Positions 33,781-42,185 are shown, numbered from the stretch's first letter. The stretch is DNA of 64,000 nt from Arthrobacter mobilis (GCF_012395835.1 NZ_JAAZSQ010000001.1:62001-126000); one strand, 5' to 3'. Program-made: numbers and translations. The notes: generated by a model not told the origin, from the sequence alone.

Positions 33781-33791
33781 GAGCACTGCTC
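33781..33791. promoter_or_regulatory. palindrome GAGC-ACT-GCTC, candidate TetR operator 2
   Basis: Second copy of the 11-base palindrome, 49 bases (between four and five DNA turns) from the first. It sits just upstream of the TetR -35 box. A TTGACA directly before it on the minus strand (33780-33775) may belong to the epimerase promoter. Confidence 0.55.
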
Positions 33792-33798
33792 ACAAAAG

Positions 33799-33827
33799 TT
33801 GACGCTGCTCTCTTCGGGGTGTGTGAT
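33799..33827 (+). promoter_or_regulatory. promoter of TetR gene, leaderless
   Basis: TTGACG (33799-33804), 17-base spacer, TGTGAT (33822-33827). The expected start of transcription falls on the ATG at 33834, explaining the absence of a ribosome site. Confidence 0.45.
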
Positions 33828-33833
33828 GGACCC

Positions 33834-34562
33834 ATGGCAAAGACACCGACCCCGCGCGAACAGGCCCGGCAACGCACGATCGCCGAAATCCTGCGGATCG
33901 GTCGGGAGCAGCTCGCCAAGGAGGGGGCGGCCGCGCTGTCCCTGCGCGCCGTCGCCCGCGAACTGGGCGTGGTGTCCTCCGCCGTCTACCGGTATGTCGC
34001 CAGCCGCGACGAGCTGCTGACCCTGCTGGTGGTCGAGGCCTACACCGAACTGGGCGACCGGGTGGATGCCGCCGTCGACGCTGCCCCCGGGACGCCGTTC
34101 GAACGCTTCGCCGCGCTCGCCCGCGCCGTGCGCGAGTGGGCCCTGGCCGAGCCGGCGCGGTACGGGCTGCTGTTCGGTGCACCCGTGCCCGGCTACCACG
34201 CACCCGCCGAGCAGACCACCGCCCCCGGAACCCGCGTGGTGGCGCGGCTGGCCGGGATCCTCGAGCAGGCCTGGGCCGTCCAGGGCGGAGGCTCCGCGGA
34301 CGACGACGGGGCGGGGCCCGGGGGCAGGCTGCCGGCCCAATTGGCCGCGGACCTGGAGACCATACGCCGCGAGTACGGACTCACTATTCCGGTGCAGCTG
34401 CTCGCCCGCGGGATCACGGTCTGGTCGGGCCTGTTCGGCGCCGTCAATTTCGAAGTCTTCGGCCAGTATGGGCGGGGCACGTTCACCGACCCGGCCGCAT
34501 ACTTCGAGCTCGTGATCCGGCAACTCGCCGCGCAGGTTGGAATACCGGAGGGCCCGGGCTGA
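33834..34562 (+). CDS. TetR family transcriptional regulator (WHG-domain-like C-terminus)
   Basis: This 242-residue regulator starts MAKTPTPREQARQRTIAEIL. The HTH is at about residues 28-55 (LSLRAVARELGVVSSAVYRY). The C-terminal domain has PARYGLLFGAPVPGYHAPAE, a motif I associate with the TetR_C_13/WHG type, and IPVQLLARGITVWSGLFGAV. A GTG five codons upstream is possible, but the promoter placement favours ATG 33834. It is divergent from the epimerase-like gene, with two matching palindromes between; the alpha/beta hydrolase follows 83 bases downstream. Confidence 0.9.
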   Translation: MAKTPTPREQARQRTIAEILRIGREQLAKEGAAALSLRAVARELGVVSSAVYRYVASRDELLTLLVVEAYTELGDRVDAAVDAAPGTPFERFAALARAVREWALAEPARYGLLFGAPVPGYHAPAEQTTAPGTRVVARLAGILEQAWAVQGGGSADDDGAGPGGRLPAQLAADLETIRREYGLTIPVQLLARGITVWSGLFGAVNFEVFGQYGRGTFTDPAAYFELVIRQLAAQVGIPEGPG

Positions 34563-34645
34563 ACCTGGCCCCGGACCCTTGCAGGGCGGACCGTCCCGGA
34601 GTACAAGGGGAACATCCACCGGCTCCGAGCCTGCAGGAGAACGCC

Positions 34646-35419
34646 ATGGTCCAGACCGTCCAGTCAGCCGACGGCACCACCATCGCCTACGAGCAGGCCG
34701 GCAGCGGCGCCCCGCTCGTCATCGTGGGCGGGGCGCTGAACAACCGCCAGTCGGCAGCGGCCTTGGTGCCGCCGCTGGCCGGGGACTTCACGGTCATCAC
34801 CTACGACCGCCGCGGACGCGGCGACAGCACCGATACCCCGCCCTACGCCGTCGACCGCGAGATCGAGGACCTGCGGGCGCTCGCCGACGCCGCCGGCGGA
34901 CCGGTGCACCTCTACGGGCACTCCTCGGGCGCCATCCTGTGCCTGGAAGCTGCCGCGGCGGGCGTCTCGGTCCGCAAGATCGCCGTCTACGAGCCGCCGT
35001 ACTTCACCCACCACGTCAGGGACGAACCGTGGGAGGTCTTCGCCAACAAGGTCAAGACCTTGGCGGACACCGGCCACGGGGACCAGGCGGTGGAGGCCTT
35101 CATGCGGCACGCCGGCGTCCGCTTCGACGAGCGGGTGAAGCAGGAGCCGTGGTGGCCGGCAGTGGTGGCCCTGGCCCCGACGCTGCACTACGACCTGACC
35201 TTGGAGGCGGACGGCGTCGTGCCGGAGGAACGTTTTGGCAGCATCACCGCCCCGGTGCTCGCCCTGTACGGGGACGCCAGCCCGGACTGGGCAGTAGCCT
35301 CGGCGGCGGCCGTGGCTACCTCGGTCAAGGACGGTCACCAGGGCGTCATTCCCGGGCACGGCCACGACGTGCCGCCCGAGGCCCTCGTGCCGTTCCTCAT
35401 CGGGTTCTTCCACGAATGA
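34646..35419 (+). CDS. alpha/beta hydrolase
   Basis: This 257-residue enzyme has the alpha/beta hydrolase core. The strand-turn VIVGGALNNRQSAAALVPPL is followed by VITYDRRGRGDSTDTPPYAV, then the nucleophile elbow GHSSG (Ser93). A late Asp region is LALYGDASPDW and the catalytic His is in IPGHGHDVPPEAL. Length is typical of small esterases and C-C hydrolases. ATG 34646 follows GCAGGAGAACGCC. It lies between the TetR gene and a RibD-C-like gene, 45 bases before the latter, and may be co-transcribed with both. Substrate unknown. Confidence 0.88.
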   Translation: MVQTVQSADGTTIAYEQAGSGAPLVIVGGALNNRQSAAALVPPLAGDFTVITYDRRGRGDSTDTPPYAVDREIEDLRALADAAGGPVHLYGHSSGAILCLEAAAAGVSVRKIAVYEPPYFTHHVRDEPWEVFANKVKTLADTGHGDQAVEAFMRHAGVRFDERVKQEPWWPAVVALAPTLHYDLTLEADGVVPEERFGSITAPVLALYGDASPDWAVASAAAVATSVKDGHQGVIPGHGHDVPPEALVPFLIGFFHE

Positions 35420-35464
35420 CTGTCAGGTTCGGCCCACCGCCGGACCGTAGGAGAGGGGTACTGG

Positions 35465-36118
35465 ATGCCTAAGTTGCGGGTCCACAATTTCGCCGTGTCC
35501 ATCGACGGTTACGGAGCCGGTCCACATCAGAGCGTCGAGAATCCGCTGGGCGTGGGCGGGGAAAGCCTGCACGACTGGATCTTCACCACCGCCTTCGGCC
35601 GTCGCATGATGGGCGAAGACGGTGGCAGCACCGGCGTCGACAACGACTTCCTGGAGCGCGGGGAGCAGGGAATCGGCGCCACAATCATGGGGCGCAACAT
35701 GTTCGGTCCCGTCCGTGGCGCGTGGAACGGCAGCGAATGGAAGGGCTGGTGGGGAGACAACCCGCCCTTCCACCATCCGGTGTTCGTCCTCACCCGGTTC
35801 CCGCGGTCCCCGGTCACGATGGAGGGCGGGACGGTCTTCAACTTCGTCACCGACGGCATCCAAGTCGCGCTCGAACAGGCCTTCGCCGCGGCGGGCGGGC
35901 AGGACGTGAGGCTCGGCGGCGGGGCGGCGACCGTCCAGCAGTACCTTAAGGCCGGGCTGGTCGATGACCTGCACCTGGCCGTGGTGCCGATCCTGCTGGG
36001 CGGCGGGGAGCAGCTGTTCGAGAACCTCGACGGCGGACCGGAGGGGCTGGAGCTGGCCGAGTTCACTCCGTCCGACGCCGTGGCGCACGTGCGGTTTGTT
36101 CGGGCGGGTGGGGCATGA
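35465..36118 (+). CDS. dihydrofolate reductase / RibD C-terminal family protein
   Basis: This 217-residue protein has the DHFR-like fold: N-terminal strand VHNFAVSIDGYGAGPHQ (SLDG-type motif), RGEQGIGATIMGRNMFGPVR, PVFVLTRFPRSPVTMEGGT, then QDVRLGGGAATVQQYLKAGL (NADPH-binding GGG). The end, VDDLHLAVVPILLGGGEQLF, is typical of YwjB/RibD-C stand-alone reductases. These use NADPH, usually on unknown substrates. The start is preceded by AGGAGAGGGGTACTGG. It ends the transcription unit at the boundary of the accessory-looking region. Confidence 0.9.
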   Translation: MPKLRVHNFAVSIDGYGAGPHQSVENPLGVGGESLHDWIFTTAFGRRMMGEDGGSTGVDNDFLERGEQGIGATIMGRNMFGPVRGAWNGSEWKGWWGDNPPFHHPVFVLTRFPRSPVTMEGGTVFNFVTDGIQVALEQAFAAAGGQDVRLGGGAATVQQYLKAGLVDDLHLAVVPILLGGGEQLFENLDGGPEGLELAEFTPSDAVAHVRFVRAGGA

Positions 36119-36534
36119 CAAAGTCCTGGAACGGGTGGGGACGCTCTTGGCTTATGCCTGTATCGGCCCTGCGTAGCCGCAGTCGCCATTAGAACACTGT
36201 CACACGGGGCCATCGCCTCCGGCAACGCAGCCTGCCATGAAGGCGTTCGGCGCCCGATTGTCCGGGTCCGGGACCCACATCCCGAAGACAACGGGCAAGC
36301 TTCCTGGCTGCACTGTGGGCAGATAGCGGTACTGTCCTCGCCGACGACCGGGTGGTCTTTTTCTCCTGCTGTCTAACCTCCGAAGGCTTCGAGATGCCGC
36401 CTCAGGGAGTCCGCTGTACGGGGTGGCTTTCTCTATCAAAACCCCGGCTTGCCGTATCTCTGATAGCAAAGGCCACATGAAGGGATGATTTCTTAGGTCA
36501 GGAATTCGGCTCCTTCCCGGGCGGTTTTACAACT
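36119..36534. other. intergenic region, 416 bases, no supported gene
   Basis: G+C falls compared with the preceding genes, and runs such as TTTTTCTCC and CTATCAAAACCCC appear. The one longer frame (minus, 36478-36200) codes for a Arg/Pro/Gly-rich sequence with poor codon bias and no ribosome site; I do not accept it. It may be a decayed gene or just the edge of acquired DNA. Confidence 0.5.
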
Positions 36535-36675
36535 TCAGGCATCTTGGCCGGGCTGCGCCATGAGCGCAGCCCGGATGACAGACTCTTCGACACCGTATTT
36601 CCTTGCGATCTCCTCCAGCCACAGCCCTAGACGACGCAGTTCTAGCAGTGTGGCGCGATCCGGCATTGCGTCCAT
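36535..36675 (-). CDS. 46-aa stand-alone helix-turn-helix protein
   Basis: ATG 36675 follows an excellent GAGGAGGAAAAG ribosome site. The product, MDAMPDRATLLELRRLGLWL followed by EEIARKYGVEESVIRAALMA, is almost nothing but a helix-turn-helix of the homeodomain-like/sigma-region-4 sort (EEIARKYGVEESVIRAAL). It has no other domain, so it probably binds DNA as a dimer or serves as an adaptor. The frame is open further upstream, but the ribosome site fixes this start. Two perfect palindromes (36740-36750 and 36765-36778) lie upstream. It borders the restriction-like nuclease gene, divergently oriented. Confidence 0.65.
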   Translation of the reverse strand: MDAMPDRATLLELRRLGLWLEEIARKYGVEESVIRAALMAQPGQDA

Positions 36676-36764
36676 CTTTTCCTCCTCGGCTACCGAGAAA
36701 TGGGGATGACCCACGGGTTGTCCGGGCCGGCAAGGGACTTCCGGACCGGACAACATTAGGGATA

Positions 36765-36778
36765 TCAGACGGGTCTGA
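36765..36778. promoter_or_regulatory. palindrome TCAGAC-GG-GTCTGA
   Basis: Fourteen bases with perfect 6-base arms, 90 bases upstream of the small HTH gene. A second perfect palindrome, TCCGGACCGGA, lies at 36740-36750. Candidate binding sites for the HTH protein. Confidence 0.45.
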
Positions 36779-37031
36779 CACTTTTTGCCGGAATGGCCTA
36801 CGGGCAGGCACGGTCTCGGTGCGGCGTCATCATTCCTCCCCGAACCGGCACGGGATCCCCTTGAGCAGTGGGTTCGGCAGCACAGTCCAGACCTTCTTCT
36901 CCAGTGGTGTCATCCCGGAAAACAGCGCTCTGTGTAACGCCGTAACCGTGCGCGTGCGACTTTCCACCCGGGGCGCAGTGCAGCGCAGAAAGCATTTTGC
37001 TCGACCCGGACTGCAATGTACGAACGGTGGC

Positions 37032-37060
37032 TTGGCCAGCGATATGGTTGCGCGTATAAC
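37032..37060 (+). promoter_or_regulatory. promoter of the HsdR-N nuclease gene
   Basis: TTGGCC (37032-37037), 17-base spacer, TATAAC (37055-37060, 5/6 match). The GGGGGAA ribosome site and ATG 37081 follow at the right distance. Confidence 0.6.
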
Positions 37061-37080
37061 CAAAGACGAAGGGGGAACAA

Positions 37081-38184
37081 ATGGAGTTTGCGGAAAGACT
37101 GATGGCTCTGGCGGCAAAGGTGCGCCAGCAGCGGGCATCGATCGAGACCGAGGAGGCGACGAAGAACGCGTTCGTCATGCCGTTCATCTCGACCATCCTC
37201 GGCTACGACGTGTTCAACCCGCTGGAGGTCGTCCCCGAATTCACCGCCGACGTCGGAGTTAAGAAGGGCGAGAAGGTCGATTACGCCATCATGCACAATG
37301 GCGAGGTCCAGATCCTGATCGAGTGCAAGAAGTCCAAGGAACCGGTCAAGATCGAGCACGCCTCGCAGCTGTTCCGCTACTTCGCCGTCACCAACGCCCG
37401 GATTGCGATCCTGACCAACGGCGAGGTCTACCAGTTCTTCACCGATCTGGACGCACCGAATCGCATGGATGCCAAGCCCTTCCTGGTCCTGGACCTGAAC
37501 GACATTGACGAAACCCTCATCCCGGAACTGCAGAAGCTTTCCAAGGATGTGTTCGACCTCGACTCGATCATCAGCGCCGCCGGCGAGCTCAAGTACATCG
37601 GCCAGATCAAGAGGACGCTCGCCGCGCAGTTCAAGGAACCGGAGGACGAGTGGGTCAAGTTCTTCACCTCACGGGTCTACGAGGGCGCCTTCACCCAGCG
37701 GGTCCGCGAGCAGTTCACCACCCTGGTGGCCAAGGCCACGAAGCAGTTTCTGAACGACCAGGTGAACGAGCGCCTGAAGACCGCCCTCGGCGGTCCGGCC
37801 TACCCCCACAGCGACGATGCCGTTGCCGCTGCCGCCGTTACCAGCGAGCCGGTGGTGGAAAGCGACCTGGAGGAGGCGGAGGCCCTTGAAACCACCCTGG
37901 AGGAACTGGAGGGCTACCAGATCGTCCGCGCTATCGTGTGCAGCGAAGTGAAGCCCTCCCGGATCGCGCAGCGTGACGCCAAGAGCTACTTCGCGGTCCT
38001 GCTCGATGACAACAACCGCAAGCCCATTGCCCGCCTGCACTTCAACCGGACCCAGAAGTACATCGGACTGTTCGACGAGAACAAGGCCGAAACCCGGGTT
38101 CCCATCAACTCCCTGGAGGAAATCTACGAGCACACCGAGACGCTGCGGGCAAGCGTCCGGAACTACCTCTCGACGGGGAACTAA
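37081..38184 (+). CDS. stand-alone HsdR N-terminal-type restriction nuclease
   Basis: This 367-residue protein has an N-terminal HsdR_N domain (residues about 25-150): TKNAFVMPFISTILGYDVFN, then the PD-(D/E)XK motif D67 with E81-C-K83 (GEKVDYAIMHNGEVQILIEC). The family-typical HASQLFRYFAVTNARIAILT follows. The rest is helical with an acidic linker (SDLEEAEALETTLEELEGYQ), and the last 90 residues resemble a small beta domain (IARLHFNRTQKYIGLFDENK). There is no helicase or methylase attached, unlike type I HsdR. Stand-alone versions are widespread and undefined. It lies 231 bases before the PLD/helicase/DUF3427 gene, so both may belong to a defence module. Confidence 0.88.
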   Translation: MEFAERLMALAAKVRQQRASIETEEATKNAFVMPFISTILGYDVFNPLEVVPEFTADVGVKKGEKVDYAIMHNGEVQILIECKKSKEPVKIEHASQLFRYFAVTNARIAILTNGEVYQFFTDLDAPNRMDAKPFLVLDLNDIDETLIPELQKLSKDVFDLDSIISAAGELKYIGQIKRTLAAQFKEPEDEWVKFFTSRVYEGAFTQRVREQFTTLVAKATKQFLNDQVNERLKTALGGPAYPHSDDAVAAAAVTSEPVVESDLEEAEALETTLEELEGYQIVRAIVCSEVKPSRIAQRDAKSYFAVLLDDNNRKPIARLHFNRTQKYIGLFDENKAETRVPINSLEEIYEHTETLRASVRNYLSTGN

Positions 38185-38292
38185 TTCAGAGGGCGTGGTC
38201 GTCGGTCCAACCGGGTGAAGTCTTCATGCCGCTAAATGCTGGAAAGCCAAGACCGCGACTAGTGTCGCTGAGTACTGAAGCCGTGGAGCTAG

Positions 38293-38357
38293 CTTAGGTT
38301 GGGTGGAGTACGCGGCACTCCACCCAACCTGAGCCGCCATCAACATCGTTGATGGCG
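38293..38357. terminator. two tandem perfect hairpins between the nuclease and helicase genes
   Basis: First hairpin: AGGTTGGGTGGAGT (38296-38309) pairs with ACTCCACCCAACCT (38317-38330), extending to 38293/38333 with one G-T. Second hairpin: CGCCATCAAC (38335-38344) pairs with GTTGATGGCG (38348-38357), loop ATC. They are adjacent, without T-runs. They can end the nuclease transcript or be part of a structured RNA. Confidence 0.55.
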
Positions 38358-38415
38358 AAGGGAATCAGCCGGGTCGGTGGCTAATAATGTCCTTCACCTC
38401 AATTAGCCTGGCCTG

Positions 38416-41400
38416 GTGAACGCTTTCATTGGGGGAGAAGCAACAGGCTCGCTGCCTGAAGGTCTGTACGAGTCTCTGCATACGGAGTCACTTGAGCGGC
38501 GTCTGGAGCAGGCGCCGGAGTATCAGGCGAACTTCGAGAAGGTGGATCCGGAGGAGGCCGCCGAGATCCTGGCCAGGCATATCGCCGATATGGTCAGGAT
38601 CACGCTTTCCTCGGCTAAGCCGGAAGATCGCCTGGCTGTGGCCAACAGGATGCTGCAGGCCATCCAGGCCGGAGACTCCATCAAGGACGGCCCGCAGCAG
38701 CTACTCTCGCTTCACGCGCCGGAGAAGCTGCGGGGCCGAAACCTCCGCCGGCCGACGACGGCGCTTTCGGACTCGGCGCTGCTGACGAACGGCAAAGACG
38801 ATCCAAACCTTGCGGCTGAACTGCGTGCGGAGATGGCCTCGGCCAACACGGTCGACCTGCTCTGCGCGTTTATCCGTTGGAACGGCCTGCGTCTGCTGGA
38901 AAGCGCCCTCGAGGAACTGAAGGAACGTGGGGCCCGGATTCGGGTGATCACCACGACGTACATGGGTGCGACGGAACGGCGCGCCGTGGACGAACTGGTC
39001 CGCCGCTACGGAGCTGAGGTTCGGATCAACTATGAAACCCAATCCACGCGCCTCCACGCAAAGGCCTGGCTGTTCCGCCGCAACACGGGTTTCAACACCG
39101 CTTATGTCGGAAGCTCGAACCTCAGCAGATCAGCGCTCGTGGACGGTCTGGAATGGAACGTCCGGCTGTCCTCAGTGGCTACTCCCGCGCTGTTGAACAA
39201 GTTCCAGGTGACTTTCGACAGCTATTGGGAACAGCGCGCTTTCGTTCCCTACAACCCGGACACGGACTGGGAACGGCTCGACGCCGCCCTGGAGCGTAAC
39301 GGCGGCACTACCGCCATGCAGCCGATGGGGGAGACCGGCCTCGAGGTGCAGCCGCATCTGCACCAGGCGGAGATGCTTGAGGAACTGGAAGCGGCCCGGG
39401 CAGTCCAGGGACACCATCGAAACTTGATCGTCGCCGCCACGGGCACCGGCAAGACTGTGTTGGCAGCCCTGGATTACAAGCGGCTGTGCGACGACGCCGG
39501 ACATCAGCTGAGACTCCTGTTCGTCGCTCATCGCAAGGAGATTCTGGAACAGTCCCTACGAACCTATCGCGCGGTCATGCAGAGCGGTTCGTTCGGTGAG
39601 TTGTATGTCGGCGAGCACAAGCCAACCCGGTGGAACCACGTCTTCGCCAGCGTCCAGTCGCTGGCGTCGAAGGGCATTGAGCAAATCGAACCGGACCATT
39701 TCGACGTCGTCGTCATCGACGAGTTCCACCACGCCGATGCTCCGACCTACCGGAAGATCATCGACCATCTCCGCCCGCAGGAATTGCTCGGTCTGACAGC
39801 CACGCCGGAGCGCGGCGACGGCGTCAATGTTGCCGACGAGTTTTTCGGTGGCCGAACGGCCAGCGAGCTGCGGCTTTGGGATGCGCTCGACGCGGATCTG
39901 CTGGTGCCGTTCCACTACTTCGGACTGGCCGACGACGTTGACCTAAGCCAGGTGGAATGGAAACGCGGCAACTACGACGTCGAGGCCTTGAGCATCTTGT
40001 ACACGGGCAACCACGCCCGTGCGGCCAAGGTGATCAAGGAACTGCGCGACAAGGTGCTCAGTACCAGGGAAATGCGGGCCATCGGCTTCTGCGTCTCGGT
40101 CCAGCATGCGCGCTACATGTCCGAAGTGTTCAACCGTGCCGGCATCACGTCCGTGGCCGTCTCGGGCGATACGAACAGCGACGACCGGGCTGCGGCCCTG
40201 GCTAGGCTGCGCAGCAAGGAGATCAGCTGCATCTTCGCCGTCGACCTATTCAACGAAGGCCTGGACGTGCCGGAAGTGGACACGATCCTGTTGCTGCGTC
40301 CGACGCAGAGCTCAACGATCTTCCTGCAGCAGCTCGGCCGCGGCCTTCGGCGGGCTGAGGACAAGGCAGTGCTCACCGTTCTGGATTTCATCGGCCAGCA
40401 GCGCCGCGAATTCCGTTTTGACCCGAAGTTCCGTGCGCTGACGGGAACCAGCCGGGCGGGACTAGTCAAGCAGATCGAGGATGAGTTCCCGCTGCTGCCC
40501 TCCGGCTGCCAGGTCATCCTGGACCGGGTGGCACAGCAGACCGTGCTGGACAACATCAAGACGCAGCTTCGCTTCAACCGTAAACAACTGGTCGCCGATG
40601 TGCGCTCGCACGCTGAGGTGCTGCTGGAGGACTACCTGCGCGAGTCCGGGCGGGACCTCACCGAGGTATATCGGAAGACCGGTGACTCCTGGACTTCGCT
40701 GATCCGCGAGGCAGGGCTGATTGAGACCGGTATGCCCTCCGTCCTGCGCGAGGACCGGTCAATTTTCGAGGAGCAACTGGTACTCAAGAAGATGACAGCG
40801 CTGCTGCACGTAGATGATCCGGAACGGGCTGAAGTGTATACATCGCTCGTTTCCCCGGATGCTCCGTCCTATGAGAACTTGGGGGAGCGGCAGAAGATCC
40901 TGGCGCGGATGCTGTTCTTTACCCTGTGGCCTGAGGGGGGAGGATTTGAAAAGTACGACCACGGTTTCGAGCAGTTGCGTGCCTATCCCTATGCCTGCTC
41001 CGAGATCAGTCAGCTGATGAAGCTCGGCCTCCAGGCTGCCCGGCATATGCCTAAGGGGCTGGGGCAAGGATTGAACCATGTTCCGCTCTACTCACATGGG
41101 ACGTACGGGCCGAACGAAGTGCTGGCAGCGTTGGGACGCAAATCACTTGAACGAGACGCTGATAGAAAGTTCATACTCACAGGAGGCGTTGCATGGTGTG
41201 CCCCGGAACAGACGGACGCGCTCTTCGTGACGATCAAGAAAGATCAGAAGCGTCATTCGATTACGACTAATTACCGGGACTATGCAGTAAGCACAGATCT
41301 ATTTCACTGGGAGTCCCAGAACGCTACATCGCCAAAGAGCCCTGTAGGCCGGCGTTACCTGGATCGCAAGGGTCACGGTTCCCGGATCATTCTGCTCACT

Positions 41401-41565
41401 CGAGAAAGAGCTGAGAACGACTTCGGGGTGACTATGCCATTCATCTGCTTGGGACAAGTCGATTACGTACAGCACTCGGGTGAGAAACCGATTGCGATTC
41501 ACTGGAAGCTGCATCGACCAATGCCGACTGACATTTATTCAGATTCAGCAGCTGTGGCTAGGTAA
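38416..41565 (+). CDS. PLD nuclease / SF2 helicase / DUF3427 multidomain protein
   Basis: This 1,049-residue protein has three parts. Residues about 130-270 form a phospholipase D-like nuclease domain with one HKD-type motif (LHAKAWLF, H214/K216, and GSSNLSRSAL). Residues about 310-650 form an SF2 DEAD/DEAH helicase: Walker A ATGTGKT (341-347), DEFHHAD (435-441), LLGLTATPERGDG, and motif VI FLQQLGRGLRRAEDK. The remainder resembles DUF3427, ending in a restriction-fold-like segment. Codon use drifts to lower G+C toward the 3' end. GTG 38416 has no good ribosome site; TAATAAT at 38382-38388 may be the -10 box. Such proteins occur in defence islands; anti-phage activity is inferred, not shown. 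Confidence 0.9.
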   Translation: MNAFIGGEATGSLPEGLYESLHTESLERRLEQAPEYQANFEKVDPEEAAEILARHIADMVRITLSSAKPEDRLAVANRMLQAIQAGDSIKDGPQQLLSLHAPEKLRGRNLRRPTTALSDSALLTNGKDDPNLAAELRAEMASANTVDLLCAFIRWNGLRLLESALEELKERGARIRVITTTYMGATERRAVDELVRRYGAEVRINYETQSTRLHAKAWLFRRNTGFNTAYVGSSNLSRSALVDGLEWNVRLSSVATPALLNKFQVTFDSYWEQRAFVPYNPDTDWERLDAALERNGGTTAMQPMGETGLEVQPHLHQAEMLEELEAARAVQGHHRNLIVAATGTGKTVLAALDYKRLCDDAGHQLRLLFVAHRKEILEQSLRTYRAVMQSGSFGELYVGEHKPTRWNHVFASVQSLASKGIEQIEPDHFDVVVIDEFHHADAPTYRKIIDHLRPQELLGLTATPERGDGVNVADEFFGGRTASELRLWDALDADLLVPFHYFGLADDVDLSQVEWKRGNYDVEALSILYTGNHARAAKVIKELRDKVLSTREMRAIGFCVSVQHARYMSEVFNRAGITSVAVSGDTNSDDRAAALARLRSKEISCIFAVDLFNEGLDVPEVDTILLLRPTQSSTIFLQQLGRGLRRAEDKAVLTVLDFIGQQRREFRFDPKFRALTGTSRAGLVKQIEDEFPLLPSGCQVILDRVAQQTVLDNIKTQLRFNRKQLVADVRSHAEVLLEDYLRESGRDLTEVYRKTGDSWTSLIREAGLIETGMPSVLREDRSIFEEQLVLKKMTALLHVDDPERAEVYTSLVSPDAPSYENLGERQKILARMLFFTLWPEGGGFEKYDHGFEQLRAYPYACSEISQLMKLGLQAARHMPKGLGQGLNHVPLYSHGTYGPNEVLAALGRKSLERDADRKFILTGGVAWCAPEQTDALFVTIKKDQKRHSITTNYRDYAVSTDLFHWESQNATSPKSPVGRRYLDRKGHGSRIILLTRERAENDFGVTMPFICLGQVDYVQHSGEKPIAIHWKLHRPMPTDIYSDSAAVAR

Positions 41566-41609
41566 TGACCTGCTATAGTAATCAATCGCCTGAGCATGTG
41601 TACGGTTTT

Positions 41610-42068
41610 CTAGAAATTCTGCGCACTGTCGAACGATTCTGACGCAAGTCGCCAGCGCGCACGTTCCGTCAGTTCCCGAGCCAGTTCGCGTATTCTAACT
41701 GGAGGCGGCTGATGGTCGGAAATATCTTGTCGACTAACGTAAGGAATTAGTTCTTCTAGTAGCCTGCTTGCTTTGTCCCCAGTTGCTTTGTCGTCAAAGG
41801 CACGTAGGCGCGCAGCGATCCGGGCCATATCAACAGTATGAGGGCGTTCATATTTGTCGGGACGTCCTGCGATATACCAGTGTTCTACCCAGCCCGTCCA
41901 TCCCAGTAAATCGACATATGTCTGGGACCTTAGTTCCCACAGGCGTAAGCGGAATTCCCGTGCTGAGGTGTGTTTCTGAGTCATGTTCACCCCAATCAGC
42001 CCAACCAAGGCTCCTATGGCGACCCCGATGACCGAAAGTGCTGGCGGAATTATCGTGTTCAGTTCCAT
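41610..42068 (-). CDS. membrane-anchored hypothetical protein, 152 aa
   Basis: This 152-residue protein begins with one hydrophobic helix (residues 7-28, IIPPALSVIGVAIGALVGLI). A cytoplasmic helical part (QKHTSAREFRLRLWELRSQT, RIAARLRAFDDKATGDKASR) follows. G+C and codon use are clearly lower than in the surrounding core genes, and the gene runs opposite to its helicase neighbour, suggesting acquired DNA. I know similar single-helix proteins only as hypothetical in actinobacteria. No ribosome site is evident. It is divergent from the antiporter gene with 111 bases between. Confidence 0.7.
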   Translation of the reverse strand: MELNTIIPPALSVIGVAIGALVGLIGVNMTQKHTSAREFRLRLWELRSQTYVDLLGWTGWVEHWYIAGRPDKYERPHTVDMARIAARLRAFDDKATGDKASRLLEELIPYVSRQDISDHQPPPVRIRELARELTERARWRLASESFDSAQNF

Positions 42069-42185
42069 GCACTGATACTAAGTGGGTGTGGCAGTTCGGC
42101 ATTCATCTGACTTCTGCAGCAACCTCCCAGCCACCCCCGATACCCTAGAAGGCACCCCCTGCCACACCCCTAGGAGGCCATGCCT

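Larger units (their letters stand above)
36676..37080. other. intergenic region between the HTH gene and HsdR-N gene, with palindromes and a promoter
   Basis: Contents of this 405-base stretch: TCCGG-A-CCGGA (36740-36750), TCAGAC-GG-GTCTGA (36765-36778), and the promoter for the nuclease gene at 37032-37060. No coding frame has a ribosome site and coding bias. The palindromes lie on the HTH-gene side, so autoregulation is plausible. Confidence 0.5.

Noticed and set aside
36200-36478. 92-residue minus-strand frame
   Set aside because: No ribosome site, Arg/Pro-rich start and poor codon bias; not recognisable as a gene.
37081-38184. complete type I restriction-modification system
   Set aside because: No methyltransferase or specificity gene is present within the window, and the protein lacks the helicase part of HsdR.
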